Part shown: positions 8,116 through 17,045 of the stretch, piece by piece
How the letters are laid out: each line of letters opens with the position of its first letter
How positions within the stretch are numbered: position 1 is the first letter of the stretch
DNA from: Bordetella parapertussis
GTDB taxonomy: Bacteria > Pseudomonadota > Gammaproteobacteria > Burkholderiales > Casimicrobiaceae
DNA: 64,000 nucleotides
Assembly (NCBI GenBank): GCA_943331295.2
Contig: CALQLA020000009.1
Location: 58,477-122,476 of the forward strand
Reading direction: 5' to 3'
The notes under the pieces: generated by a model
What the model was told of the DNA's origin: nothing
Seen by the model: the letters and a program-made list of their open reading frames with translations, nothing else
The model's database searches: none
Position numbers and translations under genes: made by a program

Positions 8116-8202
8116 CCGCGGATTGGTCGCACCGCCACCCGCCATAAGACGGGGTGCATGCGGCCTCCGGTCCGAAGGTACAACCTTCAATAGGGGAGAA
8201 AC

Positions 8203-11200
8203 ATGGCTGGTCGCGCTTTGCGTGCCTTGGCAGCAGGTGTGGTGGCAATTGCGGTATTGGGAAGCTCCGCCTCGTTCGGGGCGGGACGGTTCCAGAAGGC
8301 CAGTCCGCTGGTCGTCGAAAGCGGGGCGCGGATCCCGCCCGGTCTCGACACCACGCCGGTTACCGTCGTCGTGATGCTTGCCGGCGACCCGGTCGCCACC
8401 GCGCAGGAAACCGCGGGCCGCAGGCTGTCGCGCGGCGAGAAGGATGCCGTCAAGGGCATGCGCAAGAGCGAGCAGAAGTCCATCGAGCCGCAGATCAAGG
8501 CGGCAGGTGGCAAGATCGTCGGCTCGTTCCAGAGCGCGATCAACGGCATCAAGGTGCAGATCGCCCGCAACAAGCTGGGCGCGCTGTACCAGATCGCAGG
8601 CGTGGTCGACGTCAAGAGCGTGAACCGCTACGAGCGCGACAACGCGATCAGCGTGCCGCGCGTCCAGGCGCCGGCCGTCTGGGCGGGCATTCCCGGCTAC
8701 CGCGGCGAAGGCATCAAGGTCGCCGTGATCGACACCGGCATCGACTACACGCACGCAAACTTCGGCGGGCCGGGAACCACGCTCGCGTTCGACACCGCGG
8801 CCGCTTCCAGCGCGTCGCCGGCGAACCCGGCGCTGTTCGGGCCCGGCGCGCCGAAGGTCAAGGGCGGCATCGATCTGGTCGGCGACGACTACGACGCCGA
8901 CAACAACCCGGTCGCCGTTCCCGATCCGAACCCGCTCGACTGCATCGACGCCGGGCACGGCTCGCACGTCGCGGGCACAGTCGCCGGCTACGGCGTGCTG
9001 CCGAACGGAAGCAAGTACACCGGTCCGTACGACCTCAGCACGCACAACACCACGTTCCGCATCGGACCCGGCGTCGCGCCGAGGGCCGACCTGTACGCGG
9101 TCCGTGTGTTCGGCTGCTTCGGTACGACCGACGTCGTCGTCGAGGCGCTCGACTGGGCCGTCGACAACGACATGGACGTCGTCAACATGTCGCTGGGCTC
9201 GTCCTACGGCACTTCCGACAGCGCCGATGCCACGGCGTCGGACAATGCGGTCAAGGCGGGCATCGTTGTCGTCGCCTCGGCGGGCAACTCCAATGCGTTG
9301 AAGTACATCACCAGCTCGCCGGCGTCGAGCACCCGCACGATCTCGGTTGCCGCCGCCACTACACCGGCGATTATTCCGTTCGCCGCTATGGCGCTGCCGT
9401 TGGCCGGTAGCGATCCCGCAGGGACGGTCACCGGCATAGACGCCAATGGCTACGTATTTGCCGGCCCGGTTGCAGGCATTGTCAAAGTGCTGACGGATGG
9501 CAACGTACTTGGTTGCAGCACGGCGGCGTTCGCCGGCGCTGCCGGTAAGATCGCTGTCGTCCAGCGCGGCTCGTGCGGCCGTACCGCCAAGGCGATCTAC
9601 GGCCAACAGGCAGGTGCGATCGCCGTGATCATGGTCAACAACTCCACCGGCCTTCCGCCCTACGAAGGTCCGATCTTCCAGAATCCGGACGACGGCGCGT
9701 ACTACGACGTCACCATTCCGTTCATCGGTGTCACGCCGGAAGATGGAGCCCGGTTGGCGCTGCGGGATGGCCTGTCGATCACGATGACTGCCGGCGCGCC
9801 GCAGTTGTCCGATCTCGCCGGCTTCTCGTCCGGCGGCCCGCGCAACGGCGACAGCATGCTGAAGCCCGACATCGCGGGGCCCGGCACCGGCATCGTGTCG
9901 ACGTTCGTCGGCAGCGGCAACCTGCAGGAAGCGCTGTCCGGTACGTCGATGGCGTCGCCGCACGTCGCGGGTGTTGCAGCGCTGGTGCAGCAGGCGCATC
10001 CGAAGTGGAAGCCGAGCCAGGTGAAGGCGGCGATCATCAACAGCGGCGATCCGCTGCAGATCGCGGGCTACGTCACGCGCAACGCGGGTGCCGGCATGGT
10101 CAACGCCGCGGCCGCCGCCAAGACGCAGGTCACCGCAACCGCGGACGACCAGGCGACCAGCATGAGCTTCGGCCTCGAGGAGATCGACAAGAACTACTCG
10201 AAGCAGCGGACGATCAAGCTGCACAACGACGGCGCCACGGATGCCACGTTCACCGTCTCGACGATGCTGCCGCAGGGTTCGCCGCACACGGTGACGCTGA
10301 GCGCAACGACGGTGACGGTCAAGGCAAAGAAGGACGCCGAGGTCAAGGTCACGCTGAACGTGCCGGTCGGCACGGCGGGCAACTCCGACGCCTTCCGCGA
10401 CGTGGCGGGCCTCGTCAAGTTCACGCCGCTGTCCGTGGCGCACAACAACGGCATCGGCATGAAGGTGCCGTACTACATGGTGCCGCGCGTGATGTCGAAG
10501 GTCGACGCCAAGCTGGCGGCGCCGGTCAAGCTGGCGAACCCGAACGGGATCGTCAACCTGACCAACAAGAACAGCCCGATCGCCGCGACCGCCGATTTCT
10601 ACAGCTGGGGCCTGCAGGGCAAGGGCAAGGACAGCACCAAGAAGAACCAGACCATCAACCTGGCGGCGGCCGGCGTCCAGCAGTGGGACTCGCCCGACGG
10701 TCAGGTGCTGGTCTTTGCGCTGACGCATGAGGAAGGCTGGTCGGCGCCGTCGACGCGCGAATTCGACGTGTACATCGACCTCGACGGTGACGGGCAGGCG
10801 GATGTCGCGGTGATCGGCATCGACTACGGGCTGATCACTACCGGGGCGGACAATGGCCAGATGGCGGCAGCGATTGCGTACTGGAATGGCTCCTTCTTCG
10901 ACATCGTCGGCGTCGGTTTCCTCGCCCAAGCCTCCACCGACGGCAGCACGATCCTGTTGCCGGTCCTCGCGGCGGATCTTGGCCTGTCGCCGGCGAACCC
11001 GCGATTCAGCTACACCGCTCAGGTGTACGACCTGCTGAGCAACGCGACCGACGCGTTCGCGAAGAGCGCGAAGTACAACGCGTTCGGCAGCGCCATCACC
11101 GACGGCCAGTACGGACCGATCGCGCCGAATGCCGCGATAGCGGTTCCGTTCACGGTAAACCCCACCGAGCTCGTGTTGACGCCGGCGCTGGGCCTGATGG

Positions 11201-11268
11201 TCGTCACGCAGGACAACAAGAACGGCAAGGAAGAAGCCAACCTGGTGAAGATCGAAGTCAAGCCCTGA
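8203..11268 (+). CDS. Secreted subtilisin-like serine protease (peptidase S8) with PA insert
   Basis: A 1021-residue exported protease. Residues 1 to about 27 are a signal peptide (basic start, ALAAGVVAIAVLG core). An inhibitor-I9-like propeptide spans about 50-145. The catalytic triad is D177 (VAVIDTGIDYTHA), H252 (GHGSHVAGTV) and S582 (SGTSMASPHVAG). A protease-associated (PA) domain is inserted between His and Ser at about 400-480 (GKIAVVQRGSCG). About 380 residues after the catalytic domain form a beta-rich Fn3-like C-terminal region that includes an EFDVYIDLDGDGQADV segment, possibly calcium-binding. An AGGGGAGA ribosome site precedes the ATG. A clear promoter lies upstream and a terminator downstream, so it is a single-gene unit. 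It probably digests extracellular protein; peptides could feed the Dpp transporter downstream, which is inference. Confidence 0.93.
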   Translation: MAGRALRALAAGVVAIAVLGSSASFGAGRFQKASPLVVESGARIPPGLDTTPVTVVVMLAGDPVATAQETAGRRLSRGEKDAVKGMRKSEQKSIEPQIKAAGGKIVGSFQSAINGIKVQIARNKLGALYQIAGVVDVKSVNRYERDNAISVPRVQAPAVWAGIPGYRGEGIKVAVIDTGIDYTHANFGGPGTTLAFDTAAASSASPANPALFGPGAPKVKGGIDLVGDDYDADNNPVAVPDPNPLDCIDAGHGSHVAGTVAGYGVLPNGSKYTGPYDLSTHNTTFRIGPGVAPRADLYAVRVFGCFGTTDVVVEALDWAVDNDMDVVNMSLGSSYGTSDSADATASDNAVKAGIVVVASAGNSNALKYITSSPASSTRTISVAAATTPAIIPFAAMALPLAGSDPAGTVTGIDANGYVFAGPVAGIVKVLTDGNVLGCSTAAFAGAAGKIAVVQRGSCGRTAKAIYGQQAGAIAVIMVNNSTGLPPYEGPIFQNPDDGAYYDVTIPFIGVTPEDGARLALRDGLSITMTAGAPQLSDLAGFSSGGPRNGDSMLKPDIAGPGTGIVSTFVGSGNLQEALSGTSMASPHVAGVAALVQQAHPKWKPSQVKAAIINSGDPLQIAGYVTRNAGAGMVNAAAAAKTQVTATADDQATSMSFGLEEIDKNYSKQRTIKLHNDGATDATFTVSTMLPQGSPHTVTLSATTVTVKAKKDAEVKVTLNVPVGTAGNSDAFRDVAGLVKFTPLSVAHNNGIGMKVPYYMVPRVMSKVDAKLAAPVKLANPNGIVNLTNKNSPIAATADFYSWGLQGKGKDSTKKNQTINLAAAGVQQWDSPDGQVLVFALTHEEGWSAPSTREFDVYIDLDGDGQADVAVIGIDYGLITTGADNGQMAAAIAYWNGSFFDIVGVGFLAQASTDGSTILLPVLAADLGLSPANPRFSYTAQVYDLLSNATDAFAKSAKYNAFGSAITDGQYGPIAPNAAIAVPFTVNPTELVLTPALGLMVVTQDNKNGKEEANLVKIEVKP

Positions 11269-11351
11269 GCGATTCGCCGGTGAGGCGTGCGGGGTAGCCG
11301 GGCTCGACCCGCCGGCACCCGCCGCCCGCCACGATAGCGACCGCTGCACGA

Positions 11352-11386
11352 CAGGCCGGCTCCTTCGGGAGGCCGGCCTGTTTTTT
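11352..11386 (+). terminator. Rho-independent terminator of the subtilase gene
   Basis: Arms CAGGCCGG-CTCC and GGAGGCCGGCCTG pair with one bulged base around a TTCG loop and are followed by six T residues. It lies 84 bp after the subtilase stop codon. Confidence 0.88.
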
Positions 11387-11433
11387 CCGGGGGGAGCGTG
11401 AAGCGCAGCGGGGTTCCGGGATTCCGGGACCGT

Positions 11434-11472
11434 GAAATGGAACGGCCCGCGTTGCGCGGGCCGTTCCATTTC
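11434..11472. terminator. Perfect 17-bp hairpin between subtilase and tRNA-Thr
   Basis: Arms GAAATGGAACGGCCCGC and its exact complement enclose a five-base loop. It lies about 40 bp past the 3' end of tRNA-Thr on the leftward strand and could end that transcript, or insulate both sides. There is no strong T-tract on either side, so factor-independent termination is uncertain. Confidence 0.5.
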
Positions 11473-11512
11473 GTGCATGCGGCGGCGAGTTGACGCCCGG
11501 TGCCTGTTCAAA

Positions 11513-11588
11513 TGGTGCCGGAAAGAGGAGTCGAACCCCCGACCTTCGCATTACGAATGCGCTGCTCTACCGACTGAGCTATTCCGGC
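11513..11588 (-). tRNA. tRNA-Thr (CGT anticodon)
   Basis: A 76-nt cloverleaf on the minus strand with acceptor GCCGGAA/TTCCGGC, discriminator A and an encoded CCA. The anticodon stem GCGCA encloses loop TTCGTAA, which gives anticodon CGT, reading ACG. D-arm (AGCTCAGTCGGTAGAGC) and T-arm (GGTTCGACTCC) are canonical and close to E. coli tRNA-Thr. Confidence 0.96.
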
Positions 11589-11690
11589 ACTAACTTGGTT
11601 CCGCACGCGACCTGCCTGCGGGCGGAAAATTCGTGGCGTATGCCGCGCCGAAGAAAGTACCCGGCGACGACATCCGCAAGACAGCCCCGA

Positions 11691-11719
11691 ATTATACCCG
11701 ACGAGCCCGCACCTGCCAA
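11691..11719 (-). promoter_or_regulatory. Promoter driving tRNA-Thr
   Basis: On the minus strand TTGGCA (11719-11714) is followed after exactly 17 bp by a perfect TATAAT (11696-11691). The predicted start site near 11684 leaves a leader of about 95 nt before the tRNA, which RNase P would remove. The promoter begins just past the marC stop codon. Confidence 0.7.
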
Positions 11720-11739
11720 ACCCGTCGTCGCCTACGCTG

Positions 11740-12417
11740 TCACCGGGCCTTCAGCCACGGCAGCGAATCGAGCAGCGCACTTACCCCGTTCCAGAAGATC
11801 TGCACGCCGATGCACAGCAGGATGAACGCCGACAGCCGGACGAGCACGCCGGTCCCGGCGGGGCCCAGCATCCGCAGCATCCGGTCCGCGTAGCGATAGC
11901 AGACGAGGATCGTCGCCGCGATCAGCGTCACGCCGATCAGTTCGGCGGCCGCGTTGGCGACCACCGAAGGGACGTTGGTCGCGTGGTTCGCGCCCAGCGT
12001 GATCGCGACCGAGATGGTGCCGGGGCCCACCGTCAGGGGCAGCGTCAGCGGATAGAACGCGCGGGTGGCGATGTCGGAGGCGCCGCCGCCGGCGCTGGTG
12101 GCCTCGCTCGGGGCATGCGATTCCTGGCGCAGCAGGTCCCAGCCCAGGCCGCAGACGATCAGCCCGCCGGCAACCTGGACGATCGGCACCGACAGACCGA
12201 AGAACGCCAGCACGTACGACCCGACGAAGATCGAGCCGAACAGCAGCACGAACGCATTGCGCGCGACGCGCGTGGCCAGCGCCTTGCGCAGGTCCGGCGT
12301 GCAATCGGCGGTCATCGCCAGGAACACCGGCGCGCCGCCGAACGGGTTCACGATCGGGAGGAGGGCGGCGAACACCAGCAGCACGCCCTCGACGAACTGG
12401 CGCGTCTCTACGCTCAT
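11740..12417 (-). CDS. MarC family integral membrane protein
   Basis: A 225-residue inner-membrane protein of the MarC (UPF0056) family, of unknown transport function. About six hydrophobic segments are visible. The family signatures NPFGGAPVFLAMT (near residue 24) and FYPLTLPLTVGPGTI (near 125) are present, with the conserved Asn-Pro and Gly-Pro-Gly turns. The start ATG at 12417 is chosen because family members begin a few residues before the first helix; the open frame extends further upstream with Pro/Arg-rich sequence that is not MarC-like. It is divergent from rlmB and lies upstream of the tRNA-Thr promoter. Confidence 0.88.
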   Translation of the reverse strand: MSVETRQFVEGVLLVFAALLPIVNPFGGAPVFLAMTADCTPDLRKALATRVARNAFVLLFGSIFVGSYVLAFFGLSVPIVQVAGGLIVCGLGWDLLRQESHAPSEATSAGGGASDIATRAFYPLTLPLTVGPGTISVAITLGANHATNVPSVVANAAAELIGVTLIAATILVCYRYADRMLRMLGPAGTGVLVRLSAFILLCIGVQIFWNGVSALLDSLPWLKAR

Positions 12418-12536
12418 CGGGATTCCTGATGCGTTTGACCTGCGGCACGACGAAGGTCGCCGCTGCGCTACACTACCACGTCGAATCCATCGTCCCGCCG
12501 CCCGACGCTTCCGCCGGCGGCAAACGTCCCTTCCGC

Positions 12537-13280
12537 ATGGCCTCCAACCGCATCCTCCATGGCTTCCACGCCGTTTCCGCCTGCCTGCGCCAGCGGCCGG
12601 AATCCGTGCGCGCCCTCTACCTGTCGGGCGCCCGGCACGACCCGCGGATGCGCGAACTGCTGGTCCAGGCGGAGGCAGCGGGCTGCGCCGTGCACATGGT
12701 CGCGCCCGACCGACTCGACGGCCTGGCGGGATCACCCCGGCACCAGGGTGTGGTGGCCGAAGTGGACGCGGCGACGCGTGCGCTGACGCTGGACGACGTA
12801 CTGGAAACCCTGGCCGAGCCGGCGCTGCTTCTGGTGCTGGACGGCGTCACCGATCCGCACAACCTCGGGGCCTGCCTGCGCAATGCCGACGCGTTCGGCG
12901 CCCATGCGGTGATCATCCCGAAGGACCGCTCGGTCGGCGTCAATGCGACGGTGGCGAAGGCGGCGAGCGGGGCCGCGGACACGATTCCCGTCATCACCGT
13001 CACCAACCTTGCCCGGGCGCTGCGCGACATGAAGGCGCGGGGTATCTGGGTGCTGGGCGCCGATGCCGGCGGCGAGAGCCTGTTCACCGCGGACGTCGGC
13101 GGCCCGGTCGCCTGGGTGCTGGGCGCGGAAGGCGACGGGCTGCGCCGGCTGACCCGCGAGTTGTGCGACCGCATCGTCGGCATTCCGCTCTCGGGCAGCG
13201 TGGGCAGCCTCAACGTGTCCGTCGCCGCGGGCGTGTGCCTCTACGCGACGCGGCAGCAGCGCGCCAGGCAAGTCCCGTAG
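12537..13280 (+). CDS. rlmB: 23S rRNA (guanosine-2'-O-)-methyltransferase RlmB
   Basis: A 247-residue SpoU/TrmH-family enzyme that methylates G2251 of 23S rRNA with S-adenosylmethionine. An N-terminal substrate-binding domain (ILHGFHAVSACL) precedes the knotted SPOUT domain. Its three motifs are visible: LDGVTDPHNLGACLRNADAFG, trimmed here to DPHNLGACLRNADAFG near 105; LGAEGDGLRRLT near 195; and IPLSGSVGSLNVSVA near 220. ATG 12537 is chosen over the upstream in-frame ATG at 12429 because the protein then has the usual family length. The stop codon TAG lies inside a dispersed palindrome. Confidence 0.93.
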   Translation: MASNRILHGFHAVSACLRQRPESVRALYLSGARHDPRMRELLVQAEAAGCAVHMVAPDRLDGLAGSPRHQGVVAEVDAATRALTLDDVLETLAEPALLLVLDGVTDPHNLGACLRNADAFGAHAVIIPKDRSVGVNATVAKAASGAADTIPVITVTNLARALRDMKARGIWVLGADAGGESLFTADVGGPVAWVLGAEGDGLRRLTRELCDRIVGIPLSGSVGSLNVSVAAGVCLYATRQQRARQVP

Positions 13281-13311
13281 CCCGGGTTGAGCGAAGCGAA
13301 ACCCGGGCTAC
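13277..13311. repeat. GTAGCCCGGGTT palindrome (REP-like), copy 1
   Basis: Perfect 12-bp inverted arms GTAGCCCGGGTT and AACCCGGGCTAC enclose an 11-base loop. The left arm contains the TAG stop codon of rlmB. A second element with the same arms overlaps the gltX stop codon at 38808. Such palindromes are common between genes in betaproteobacteria and may stabilise or end transcripts. Confidence 0.8.
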
Positions 13312-13352
13312 GCAAACCCCTCGAGCCACGCGAAGGCACGGGCCCCCCGCAG

Positions 13353-13381
13353 TTGCCTTCGCGCGCCGACGCGACTAGCAT
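13353..13381 (+). promoter_or_regulatory. Promoter of the dpp operon
   Basis: TTGCCT (13353-13358), a 17-bp spacer and TAGCAT (13376-13381) lie 53 bp before the dppA start codon, directly after the REP-like palindrome. Confidence 0.55.
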
Positions 13382-13433
13382 TGGCCGGTTATTCGCCCGC
13401 GGGCGATTTTCACGACTTTCGACCGAGGAAATC

Positions 13434-15068
13434 ATGTCGCACACCGCATTCCCCACCCGTTCGCGCCGCGTCGCCACGGCACTGGCCGTGGCACTCGCCG
13501 CAGCGCTGCCGTTCGCAGCCGGCGTCACCCAGGCCAAGGGCACGCTCGTCTACTGCTCGGAAGGCAGCCCCGAGGGCTTCCAGCCGCAGTTCTTCTCGAC
13601 CGGAACCACGTTCGACGCCGTGTCGGTGCCGATGTTCAACCGGCTGGTCGAGTTCGACATCGGCACCACGAACATCGTGCCGGCGCTGGCCGAGTCGTGG
13701 ACCGTGTCGCCGGACGGCAAGGTCGTGACGTTCAAGCTGAGGAAGGGCGTCAAGTTCCACAGCAACGCGAACTTCAAGCCCACCCGCGACTTCAACGCCG
13801 ACGACGTGCTGTTCAGCTGGAGCCGGATGGCCGACGACGCCAACCCGTTCCACAAGATCACGGCGGGCCAGACGTTCGCGTACTTCGAAGACATGGGCAT
13901 GAAGAACATCGTCGACAAGGTCGAGAAGATCGACGACTACACGGTGAAGTTCACGCTGAAGCGCCCCGAGGCGCCGTTCCTCGCCGACATGGCGATGGAC
14001 TTCGCTTCGATCCTGTCGAAGGAGTACTTCGAGGCGATGATGAAGAAGGGCACGCCCAACGCGGCCGACGTCTACCCGATCGGCACCGGCCCGTTCGAGT
14101 TCGTGTCGTACCAGAAGGACGCCACGATCCGCTACAAGGCGTTCGACGGCCACTTCCGCGGCCGGCCGAAGGTCGACTCGCTGGTGTTCTCGATCACCCG
14201 CGACGCCACCGCGCGCTACGCCAAGCTGAAGACCGGCGAATGCCACGTGATGGCGTTCCCGAAGCCCGCCGACCTGCCGGCGATGAAGGCCGACCCGACG
14301 CTCGACGTGCTGCAGAAGGAAGGCCTCAACATCGGCTACATCGCGTTCAACACCGAGAAGAAGCCGTTCGACAACAAGCTCGTCCGCCAGGCGCTCAACA
14401 TGGCGATCGACAAGGAGTCGATCCTGAAGTCCGTGTACCAGGGCCAGGGCCAAGTCGCGAAGAACCCGATCCCGCCGATCCTCTGGAGCTACAACAACGC
14501 CGTCAAGGACTACCCGTTCGACATCGCCAAGGCCAAGGAACTGCTGGCCAAGGCCGGCTATCCGAACGGTTTCGAGGTCGACCTCTGGTACCTGCCGGTC
14601 ACGCGGCCGTACAACCCGGACGGCAAGCGGATGGCCGAACTGATCCAGGCCGACTGGGAGAAGATCGGGGTCAAGGCGAAGCTCGTCACCTACGAATGGG
14701 CCGAGTACCGGAAGCGCAGCAAGACCGGCGAGCAGTCGGTGATGATGTTCGGCTGGTCCGGCGACAACGGCGACCCCGACAACTTCTTCGTCCCGCTGCT
14801 GGGCTGCGAGGCGGTCAAGGGCGGCGGCAACGTCGCGCGCTGGTGCAACAAGGAGTTCGAGGACCTGATCATCAAGGCGGCGCAGACGCCGAAGCAGGCC
14901 GACCGCGCGAAGCTCTACGAGCAGGCGCAGGTGATCTTCAAGGAAGAGGCGCCGTGGATCACCGTGGCGCACTCGATCCGCTTCGACCCCATCCGCAAGG
15001 AAGTGAAGGGGTACAAGATGGACGCGACGGCGCACCATTATTTCAACAACGCCGACATCGTTAAGTAA
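13434..15068 (+). CDS. dppA: Dipeptide ABC transporter, periplasmic binding protein
   Basis: A 544-residue SBP_bac_5 family protein that captures di- or oligopeptides in the periplasm. A signal peptide covers about residues 1-33 (basic RSRR start, hydrophobic core, AQA-type cleavage region near VTQAKG). The mature start GTLVYCSEGSPEGFQPQF matches DppA of gammaproteobacteria, and family blocks GTGPFEFVSYQKDA and RQALNMAIDKESI are present. Start ATG 13434 follows a GAGGAA site; the longer frame from 13287 would bury the signal peptide. It heads a five-gene operon with both permeases and both ATPases. Haem or 5-aminolevulinate are other known DppA ligands, so substrate range is not fixed. Confidence 0.92.
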   Translation: MSHTAFPTRSRRVATALAVALAAALPFAAGVTQAKGTLVYCSEGSPEGFQPQFFSTGTTFDAVSVPMFNRLVEFDIGTTNIVPALAESWTVSPDGKVVTFKLRKGVKFHSNANFKPTRDFNADDVLFSWSRMADDANPFHKITAGQTFAYFEDMGMKNIVDKVEKIDDYTVKFTLKRPEAPFLADMAMDFASILSKEYFEAMMKKGTPNAADVYPIGTGPFEFVSYQKDATIRYKAFDGHFRGRPKVDSLVFSITRDATARYAKLKTGECHVMAFPKPADLPAMKADPTLDVLQKEGLNIGYIAFNTEKKPFDNKLVRQALNMAIDKESILKSVYQGQGQVAKNPIPPILWSYNNAVKDYPFDIAKAKELLAKAGYPNGFEVDLWYLPVTRPYNPDGKRMAELIQADWEKIGVKAKLVTYEWAEYRKRSKTGEQSVMMFGWSGDNGDPDNFFVPLLGCEAVKGGGNVARWCNKEFEDLIIKAAQTPKQADRAKLYEQAQVIFKEEAPWITVAHSIRFDPIRKEVKGYKMDATAHHYFNNADIVK

Positions 15069-15120
15069 TCCGGCGGTCCGGCGTCGGGCCTGGCCGCGCG
15101 CCGCCTGACGCCCGGCGTCG

Positions 15121-16128
15121 ATGTTCACCTTCGTCCTGCGCCGCGCGGCGCTGATCATCCCGACCTTCATCGGGGTGACGCTGCTCGCGTTCGCGCTGAT
15201 CCACCTGATTCCCGGCGACCCCGTCGAAAACCTGTCGGGCGAGCGGGGGATGGACCCGGAGCGGCGGGCGCGCCTGCTGCACGAGTTCGGCCTCGACAAG
15301 TCGCTGCCGCGCCAGTACGCCGAGTACATCGGGCAGGTGCTCTCCGGCGACCTCGGCACCTCGCTGACGACGCACGAGCCGGTGCTGACCGAGTTCCTGA
15401 CGCTGTTCCCGGCCACCATCGAGCTCGCGTTCTTCGCGCTGCTGTTCGCGCTGCTGCTGGGCCTGCCGGCGGGCATCATCGCGGCGTTGAAGCGCAACAC
15501 GGTCGCCGACTACGCGGTGATGGGCGTCTCGCTTACCGGCTACTCGATGCCGATCTTCTGGTGGGCGCTGCTGCTCATCCTGTTCTTCTCGGTGCAGCTG
15601 GGGTGGACGCCCGTGTCGGGGCGGATTGCCGTGCAGTTCGACATCCCGATGGGCAGCGGCTTCATGCTGCTCGACACGCTGCGCTCCGGCGACATGGCCG
15701 CGTTCCGGTCCGCGATCTCGCACCTGATCCTGCCGGCGATCGCGCTCGGCACCATTCCGCTCGCGGTGATCGCGCGGATGACGCGCTCGTCGATGCTCGA
15801 GGTGCTGCGCGAGGACTACGTGCGCACCGCGCGCGCCAAAGGGCTGCCGTACTGGGAGGTGGTGCTGGTGCACGCGCTGCGCAACGCGCTGATTCCCGTC
15901 ATCACGGTCATCGGCCTGCAGGTCGGCCTGCTGCTGTCCGGCGCGATCCTGACCGAGACCATCTTTTCCTGGCCGGGGGTGGGTAACTGGCTGATCCACG
16001 GCGTGCAGTCGCGCGACTACCCGGTGGTGCAGGGCGGCATCCTGCTGATCGCGGCGATCGTGATCACGGTGAACCTGGTCGTCGACCTCCTGTACGGCGT
16101 CGTGAATCCGCGGATCCGCCATGGCTGA
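15121..16128 (+). CDS. dppB: Dipeptide ABC transporter permease DppB
   Basis: A 335-residue inner-membrane permease with six predicted helices, starting MFTFVLRRAALIIPTFIGV as is typical for DppB/OppB. The cytoplasmic EAA loop that contacts the ATPase is visible as YVRTARAKGLPYWEVV near residue 235. It lies 52 bp after dppA and overlaps dppC by 8 bp, consistent with one polycistronic message. Confidence 0.93.
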   Translation: MFTFVLRRAALIIPTFIGVTLLAFALIHLIPGDPVENLSGERGMDPERRARLLHEFGLDKSLPRQYAEYIGQVLSGDLGTSLTTHEPVLTEFLTLFPATIELAFFALLFALLLGLPAGIIAALKRNTVADYAVMGVSLTGYSMPIFWWALLLILFFSVQLGWTPVSGRIAVQFDIPMGSGFMLLDTLRSGDMAAFRSAISHLILPAIALGTIPLAVIARMTRSSMLEVLREDYVRTARAKGLPYWEVVLVHALRNALIPVITVIGLQVGLLLSGAILTETIFSWPGVGNWLIHGVQSRDYPVVQGGILLIAAIVITVNLVVDLLYGVVNPRIRHG

Positions 16129-17035
16129 GCCGGCTGCGGCCGCCATCGACGACGCCGTGCCCGAATCGGCGCCGGCGCCGGGCCCGCTGCGCGAATTCTG
16201 GGACGCCTATGCGCAGAGCCGCGGCGCGCTGATCGGCCTCGCGCTGGTCGTCATCCTGCTGCTGCTGGCGGTGGGCGCCGACGTCGTGTCGCCGCATCCG
16301 CCCAACGAGCAGTACCGCGACGCGACGCTGGTTCCTCCGATGTGGCAGGAGGGCGGCAGCGCGAAGTTCATCCTCGGCACCGACCCCGTCGGCCGGGACA
16401 TGCTCTCGCGCCTCATCCACGGCACGCGGCTCTCGCTCGCGATCGGCGCGATCTCGGTCACGATCTCGCTCTTCCTGGGCGTGCTGCTGGGGATGCTGGC
16501 CGGCTACCTGCGCGGGTTCACCGAGACGTTCATCATGCGGCTGATGGACGTGATGCTGGCGCTGCCCTCGCTGCTGCTCGCGATCGCCGTCGTCGCGATC
16601 CTCGGGCCGGGGCTCGCCAACGCGATGTACGCGATCGCGATCGTGCTGCTGCCGCACTACGTGCGCCTGACGCGGGCGGCGGTGATGGCCGAGGCCGGCA
16701 AGGAATACGTCGCGTCGTCCCGCATCGCCGGCGCCGGGCCGCTGCGGCTGATGTTCTCGACGATCCTTCCCAACTGCATCGCGCCGCTGATCGTGCAGGC
16801 GACGCTCGGCTTCTCGACCGCGATCCTCGACGCCGCGGCGCTGGGCTTCCTCGGCCTCGGCGCGCAGCCGCCGACGCCGGAGTGGGGCTCGATGCTGGCC
16901 GGCGCGCTCGAGTTCATCCAGCGCGCGTCGTGGGTCGTCACGTTCCCGGGGCTCGCCATCCTCGTCACCGTGCTCGCGTTCAACCTGATGGGCGACGGCC
17001 TGCGCGACGCGCTCGACCCGCGGCTGAAGCGATGA
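16121..17035 (+). CDS. dppC: Dipeptide ABC transporter permease DppC
   Basis: A 304-residue permease of the DppC/OppC type. An N-terminal cytoplasmic segment and first helix ([18 protein letters not shown]) are followed by the HxLGTDxxGRD-like motif [15 protein letters not shown] near 85. The EAA loop [16 protein letters not shown] lies near 195, with five further helices. It overlaps dppB by 8 bp and is followed after 10 bp by dppD. Confidence 0.93.
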   Translation: MAEPAAAAIDDAVPESAPAPGPLREFWDAYAQSRGALIGLALVVILLLLAVGADVVSPHPPNEQYRDATLVPPMWQEGGSAKFILGTDPVGRDMLSRLIHGTRLSLAIGAISVTISLFLGVLLGMLAGYLRGFTETFIMRLMDVMLALPSLLLAIAVVAILGPGLANAMYAIAIVLLPHYVRLTRAAVMAEAGKEYVASSRIAGAGPLRLMFSTILPNCIAPLIVQATLGFSTAILDAAALGFLGLGAQPPTPEWGSMLAGALEFIQRASWVVTFPGLAILVTVLAFNLMGDGLRDALDPRLKR

Positions 17036-17045
17036 GGCCCCGCTG

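Noticed and set aside
7636..11511. A 1291-codon open frame antisense to the subtilase
   Set aside because: The subtilase has signal peptide, triad, promoter and terminator; the antisense frame has none of these.
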